From: a virus
Length of the DNA stretch: 57,164 nt
IMG/VR virus record: IMGVR_UViG_3300004369_000017
Coordinates: 1 to 57,164 of that record
Reading direction: 5' to 3' (one strand)
Shown here one piece after another: positions 56,996-57,164 of the stretch (position 1 is its first letter; the number at the start of each line of letters is the position of its first letter). The translations under genes and the position numbers were made by a program. The notes under the pieces are model-generated. The model did no database searches and was not told the origin of the DNA. It was given only the letters and a program-made list of their open reading frames with translations.

Positions 56996-57164
56996 AAAAA
57001 GTCGCCCACTATGCTTTCCCCGGTGGTTATCAAATGTTCTATTATGTGGAATCTGACGATGGTAAGTTCCACAGTTGTCCATCATGTGTAAATCAGAACC
57101 GTATCGGCAAGAATGTCGATTGTTGCAAGGGGCATATCAATTATGAGGATGATACGCTTTTCTG
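56992..57164 (+). CDS. Cys/His-rich small protein, partial (runs off right edge)
   Basis: ATGA overlap with the previous gene; 57 codons are visible before the window ends. C-P-S-C, then C-C and a following His (SCPSCVNQNRIGKNVDCCKG) form a zinc-binding-like cluster. N-terminal MKKVAHYAFPGGYQMFYYVE looks beta-rich. Incomplete, so no family call. Confidence 0.5.
   Translation, partial: MKKVAHYAFPGGYQMFYYVESDDGKFHSCPSCVNQNRIGKNVDCCKGHINYEDDTLF

Overview
This window looks like part of the genome of an uncultured, probably aquatic, tailed double-stranded DNA phage (Caudoviricetes). The evidence is a complete virion-building module: large terminase, portal, protease/scaffold, major capsid protein, connectors, tail tube, tape measure, a giant tip protein and fibers. 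No sheath gene is visible, and a ~2050-residue tape measure sits beside a single tube-like protein, so a long flexible siphovirus-type tail (roughly 300 nm by the usual ~0.15 nm per residue) is the best guess. No tRNA, integrase, insertion sequence or CRISPR array was seen. The host is not identifiable from the sequence.

Two opposed transcription blocks diverge at about 50.7 kb. Everything from 1 to 50,690 is on the minus strand and is tightly packed, with many ATGA or TAATG stop/start overlaps. In transcription order it holds a short leader gene, an unknown gene, a sigma-70-like factor, a putative small terminase, a GDP-mannose 4,6-dehydratase, HNH and ERCC4-type nucleases, a ClpP-like peptidase, large terminase, portal, protease-scaffold with a nested scaffold start, a decoration-like protein, and the capsid protein with a terminator. 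These are followed by a head/tail-fiber-like protein, a large fiber, a threonine-rich mucin-like protein, a two-domain glycosyltransferase, connectors, a second large fiber, tail completion genes, tail tube, assembly-chaperone candidates, tape measure, a 3711-aa protein with FG-GAP repeats, and baseplate-type genes running off the left edge. Four minus-strand gene starts share an identical 9-nt element (TTGTGTATA), a good candidate for the late promoter read by the phage's own sigma-like protein.

From 50,748 to the right edge everything is on the plus strand and looks early. It opens with a strong sigma-70 promoter that drives a ~260-nt densely paired RNA, then three tiny genes, a GT8-like glycosyltransferase, and a chain of 31-165 aa genes. 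At least nine further sigma-70-type promoters sit one per one to three genes, often overlapping the previous stop codon, with a shared start-site sequence. Four of the tiny genes are paralogs sharing a D-x-x-G-W signature, and a ~50-nt element with a conserved stem occurs three times between gene clusters.

The most interesting theme is surface glycosylation. A phage-encoded poly-threonine, cysteine-rich virion protein is followed 26 nt later by a double GT2 glycosyltransferase, and the same genome carries a nucleotide-sugar enzyme (Gmd) and another glycosyltransferase. I infer, but cannot prove, that the phage O-glycosylates its own mucin-like appendage. All functions are assigned from motifs and gene order only; no database search was run.
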